Shown here in pieces: positions 61,155 to 64,000 of a stretch of 64,000 nt of DNA. The notes under the pieces are model-generated. The model saw only the letters and a list, made by a program, of their open reading frames with translations, ran no database searches and had not been told where the DNA came from. Origin of the DNA: Glycine soja (Eukaryota; Streptophyta; Magnoliopsida; Fabales; Fabaceae); NCBI RefSeq assembly GCF_004193775.1, contig NC_041006.1, positions 29,317,102-29,381,101 of the forward strand. The letters run 5' to 3'. The stretch's first letter is position 1, and each line of letters starts with the position of its first letter. Made by a program: the position numbers and the translations under genes.

Positions 61155-62332
61155 GTTTCACACTTGAGATGTTTCAAAGTCAATGTCAGCAGAATTTAAA
61201 AAAAGCATTGGAAGGTGAGCAGCACATCGTGGCTATACCTTTGTATTTGTCCCATGTTAACTATCTCAATTAATAACCGCATCCAAGGTACCTGGGCATA
61301 GTCTAGCTAGGTGTGTTATTTTAGCAAGATTTTCACAGCAACAAACAACACACTGAGACTGATAAAAGGTAAACAAATTGGGTAAGAACGATTTGTTCAA
61401 CAGTGCCCACCATCGATGGGGCAGAAAAGAAAAGGAGGTGGTGATGAAAAAATGATTTGTTCAATTATGTGATGACCCGTGAGAGAGTGAGCCAAAAGCT
61501 TAACTGCCTTAAGTCCCTCCCACAGTGCCCACCATTACATGACAAAATCCCAACTCCCATATACAAACAATTTGATGGCCGGCTGCTTCACATGCCTCCA
61601 AAATCCAACACGAGCAGTGCCTCCTACGGCTATAGGTACTACTATCCTCTTCCTCTCTCTCTCTCTCTCTCCCACTGCTGCTGCTGCGTCTTATATTACA
61701 CTACACACATCTCTCTCATCCCTCTCTCTTTCCAAACCAAAAGGGTTATCTCAAGAAGTGGGATTAGCACCCTTTTTGTAGCCATGAAAGTGATGTTCTC
61801 AGCACTACTCCTTTTGCCCTTCTGATAAAGCCTGAACTTCCCCTAGAATGGTCTCTTTTGCCCAATTTGACTTCAAATATGTTTTCTTTTCTCGGGACAC
61901 GAGTTTCCCTCCCTCTCCTCCGATCAGTCTCTGTTGCTGCCAAGAACCATAATAATATAAATCCCCCACGAAAAAGCTGAACTGTCTCTTTTCCTCTCGC
62001 AGCCAATTTCACCCACAACAACCTGGATCGCTCTTCCCAAAGGCAAAGGTACCCACTACTACTACTAGTCAGGTCCCTTTCTCTCTTTTCCCTCTTCTCT
62101 GATTTTTCTTTCTTTTTTTAAACACATGCATCCTCCATACCTAAAGTAATCTTATTTAAGTCTGAATAAAATTATTATTCAAGATCTTTGATTAAGTTAG
62201 TTAGTTAGAAGAAGACTTATGATTAAACCGGAACAATTCAACATTAGTTGATCAACCTGCTTGATGATTCCCTCTTTTTTGACAATTTGTTAATTGTTCC
62301 CCCTTTCACTCTTTCTCCCCCCCTCCCCCCAC
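61155..62332 (+). promoter_or_regulatory. Promoter and leader of the GRAS gene
   Basis: ATATAAATC at 61955-61963 is the best TATA box, giving a leader of about 340 bases if used. A CT-repeat at about 61653-61672 and short duplicated GATTTGTTCAA and CAGTGCCCACCAT motifs (61389-61535) lie further up. CT-rich stretches are common in plant leaders, so transcription could also start near 61650. ORFs here have no family features. Confidence 0.4.
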
Positions 62333-63775
62333 ATGACGCAATTCACACCCTCACTTCCTCCCTTGCACCACCAAATCACACCCCTCCTCCAAAACCCTAA
62401 CATAATGAACAAAAACCAAATCCCTAGGCCTAGGCCTTGGCCTGCAGCATGCTTCCCTACTACCTCCAAGGCCCTCTCCAACTTCGGCGACGCTAACTGC
62501 ATGGAACAGTTGCTTGTTCACTGCGCCAACGCTATTGAAACCAACGACGTAACCCTCGCACAACAGATCCTTTGGGTGCTCAACAACATAGCTCCCCCTG
62601 ATGGTGACTCCAACCAACGCCTCGCCTCTGGCTTCCTCCGCGCCCTCACCGCACGTGCCGCCAAAACCGGCACGTGCAAGATGCTCGTCCCCGCCGGCGG
62701 CACCAACCTCTCCATTGACACGCACAGATTCAACGTCATTGAGCTCGCTAACTTCGTCGACTTAACCCCGTGGCACCGCTTCGGCTTCACCGCCGCCAAC
62801 GCCGCCATCCTAGAGGCCACTGAAGGGTTCTCCGTGATCCATATTGTCGACCTAAGCTTGACGCATTGCATGCAAATTCCCACACTTGTCGACGCCATCG
62901 CCAGCCGCAACTACCACGAGGTGCCGCCGCCGATAATCAAGCTCACGGTGGCGGCGGACGCTAGCTTCAGGGACAACATCCCTCCCATGCTCGACCTCTC
63001 CTACGACGAACTCGGAGCCAAGCTGGTGAATTTCGCCCGGTCTAGAAACATGGTCATGGAATTCAGAGTGGTTTCTTCGAGTTACCGAGACGGGTTCGCG
63101 GGTTTGATCGAACATTTAAGAGTGCAACAACAACATTTTGTTTATGCAGCAGAATCTCGTACTACTCCGAGTGAGGCTTTGGTTATAAACTGTCACATGA
63201 TGCTTCATTACATCCCCGATGAAACCCTATCTGATACAACAGGCTTGACCTCTTTTCTCTACGATTCTTCTTCTCTTGCTGCTTCTTCTGCTGTTAGCGT
63301 TACTCCCACTTCCTCACTGCGATCATTGTTCCTTAAGTCCCTGCGAGGTTTAGACCCAACGGTCGTAATCTTGGTCGACGAAGATGCGGATTTGACTTCG
63401 AACAACTTGGTATGCAGACTAAGATCCGCGTTTAACTACCTATGGATCCCTTACGACACAGTGGACACGTTCTTGCCGCGAGGGAGCAAGCAGAGGCAGT
63501 GGTACGAGGCAGACATATGCTGGAAGATTGAGAATGTGATTGCACACGAAGGGGTTCAGAGAGTTGAGCGGGTTGAGCCTAAGAACAGGTGGGAGCAGCG
63601 AATGAAGAATGCGAGCTTTCAAGGAGTTGCTTTCAGTGAAGACTCTGTAGCAGAAGTGAAGGCCATGCTCGATGAACATGCTGCTGGGTGGGGATTGAAG
63701 AAGGAAGATGAACACATTGTGCTCACTTGGAAAGGACACAATGTGGTCTTCGCCTCTGCTTGGTTACCTGCTTGA
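62333..63775 (+). CDS. SCL32: GRAS transcription regulator, SCARECROW-LIKE 32 homologue
   Basis: This intronless ORF encodes 480 residues. GRAS proteins are plant nuclear regulators; SCL32 belongs to a small separate branch. Residues 1-54 are a Pro-rich variable leader. The GRAS domain covers about 56-480: LHRI from 56 (CMEQLLVHCANAIETND), VHIID as VIHIVDLSLTHCMQIP at 168-183, LHRII near 226-270, and the C-terminal PFYRE/SAW part with WYEADICWKIENV at 390-402 and closing W..GHNVVFASAWLPA. The frame has no break. I start at the ATG at 62333; the frame is open further up but without ATG, and the ATG at 62405 (456 residues) has an A at -3 and would also keep the whole domain. An insertion rich in Ser at about 308-330 distinguishes it from shorter homologues. 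Paralogues may exist, so the exact symbol is less sure than the family. Confidence 0.93.
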   Translation: MTQFTPSLPPLHHQITPLLQNPNIMNKNQIPRPRPWPAACFPTTSKALSNFGDANCMEQLLVHCANAIETNDVTLAQQILWVLNNIAPPDGDSNQRLASGFLRALTARAAKTGTCKMLVPAGGTNLSIDTHRFNVIELANFVDLTPWHRFGFTAANAAILEATEGFSVIHIVDLSLTHCMQIPTLVDAIASRNYHEVPPPIIKLTVAADASFRDNIPPMLDLSYDELGAKLVNFARSRNMVMEFRVVSSSYRDGFAGLIEHLRVQQQHFVYAAESRTTPSEALVINCHMMLHYIPDETLSDTTGLTSFLYDSSSLAASSAVSVTPTSSLRSLFLKSLRGLDPTVVILVDEDADLTSNNLVCRLRSAFNYLWIPYDTVDTFLPRGSKQRQWYEADICWKIENVIAHEGVQRVERVEPKNRWEQRMKNASFQGVAFSEDSVAEVKAMLDEHAAGWGLKKEDEHIVLTWKGHNVVFASAWLPA

Positions 63776-64000
63776 ACATTATTGTTTTGTACTTTATGAA
63801 TGAATGATTAATAACTGACATTATTATTATTTTTATTATTTTCCTATTTAGTAGTCTTTGCAAGCTAGTAGCTAGTTAGTTACTTTCTTAAATAGTAGTA
63901 CAGTGTACTTTTTAAGAGTAAATAAGTAGATCAGGAGTTATTTGTAGGTCTTTGTCATGGTTTTAGATAGTCTAAATTAATGCAGGTGTTTCATATTTTA
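63776..64000 (+). other. 3' flank of the GRAS gene
   Basis: AT-rich, with AATGAATGATTAATAA at about 63800 and AATAAG near 63920 as possible polyadenylation signals. Probably 3' untranslated sequence at least at first. Confidence 0.5.

Noticed and set aside
61457..61825. 122-residue ORF upstream of SCL32
   Set aside because: Low complexity in its middle from the CT repeat, no family features, and it lies in the likely promoter or leader.
62294..62332. Upstream extension of the GRAS ORF
   Set aside because: The frame is open but starts with TTG and encodes a low-complexity string; the first ATG is at 62333.

Overview
The window is plant nuclear DNA, most probably from a legume of the soybean type (Glycine). 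The grounds are Ogre/Tat-type Ty3/gypsy retrotransposons, solo LTRs with the layout of soybean repeat families as I remember them, long AT-rich intergenic DNA, plant splice sites and TATA boxes, and a plant-specific GRAS transcription factor. Genus is inference from memory; no search was run. The only intact host gene I can support is a SCARECROW-LIKE 32 homologue at 62333-63775 (+). Almost everything else is transposable elements, many nested, plus tandem repeats.

1-25162: An old plus-strand element (1-540 and 23215-25162) was split by a very large Ogre-like retrotransposon at 541-23209, flanked by the 5-bp target duplication CATAC. Its order is 5' LTR (541-2152), tRNA primer site (2155-2172), ORF1 (2864-4730), gag (about 4968-6344), protease plus G-patch (6345-8482), a 143-bp intron (8483-8625), RT with two RNase H regions (8626-11098), integrase (11099-12076), then a separate accessory ORF (13985-15232) with its own apparent TATA box and leader intron, a 116-bp dimeric tandem array (17117-19553) and the 3' LTR (19802-23209). 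It was later hit by a solo LTR in the array (17323-18285, duplication GTAGC) and an inverted solo LTR of its own family in the 3' LTR (20814-22644, duplication GACGT/AACGT). Premature stops are all TAG or TGA, so it is now non-autonomous.

25163-39010: A decayed Tat-lineage gypsy element lies on the minus strand (gag to integrase from about 39000 down to 29300). It is broken by a 3.2-kb insertion (35004-38199) carrying a very long AC microsatellite and by a SIRE-like solo LTR (30169-31287). Downstream of its integrase come two tandem-repeat blocks and then a broken ORF on the opposite strand (25426-28340), itself interrupted by a second copy of the 963-bp solo LTR (26670-27632).

39011-61145: AT-rich intergenic DNA with microsatellites, tandem duplications, a second degenerate copy of the opposite-strand ORF type (43100-46550, broken by a hAT MITE with perfect 8-bp duplication), a solo LTR containing four palindromic repeats (47344-47930), a relic of an NB-ARC disease-resistance gene (49214-49458, minus), and several foldback or hAT-type MITEs, one of them inside another.

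61146-64000: the promoter, leader, coding sequence and 3' flank of the GRAS gene; a Mutator-like MITE ends about 1.2 kb upstream of its start codon.
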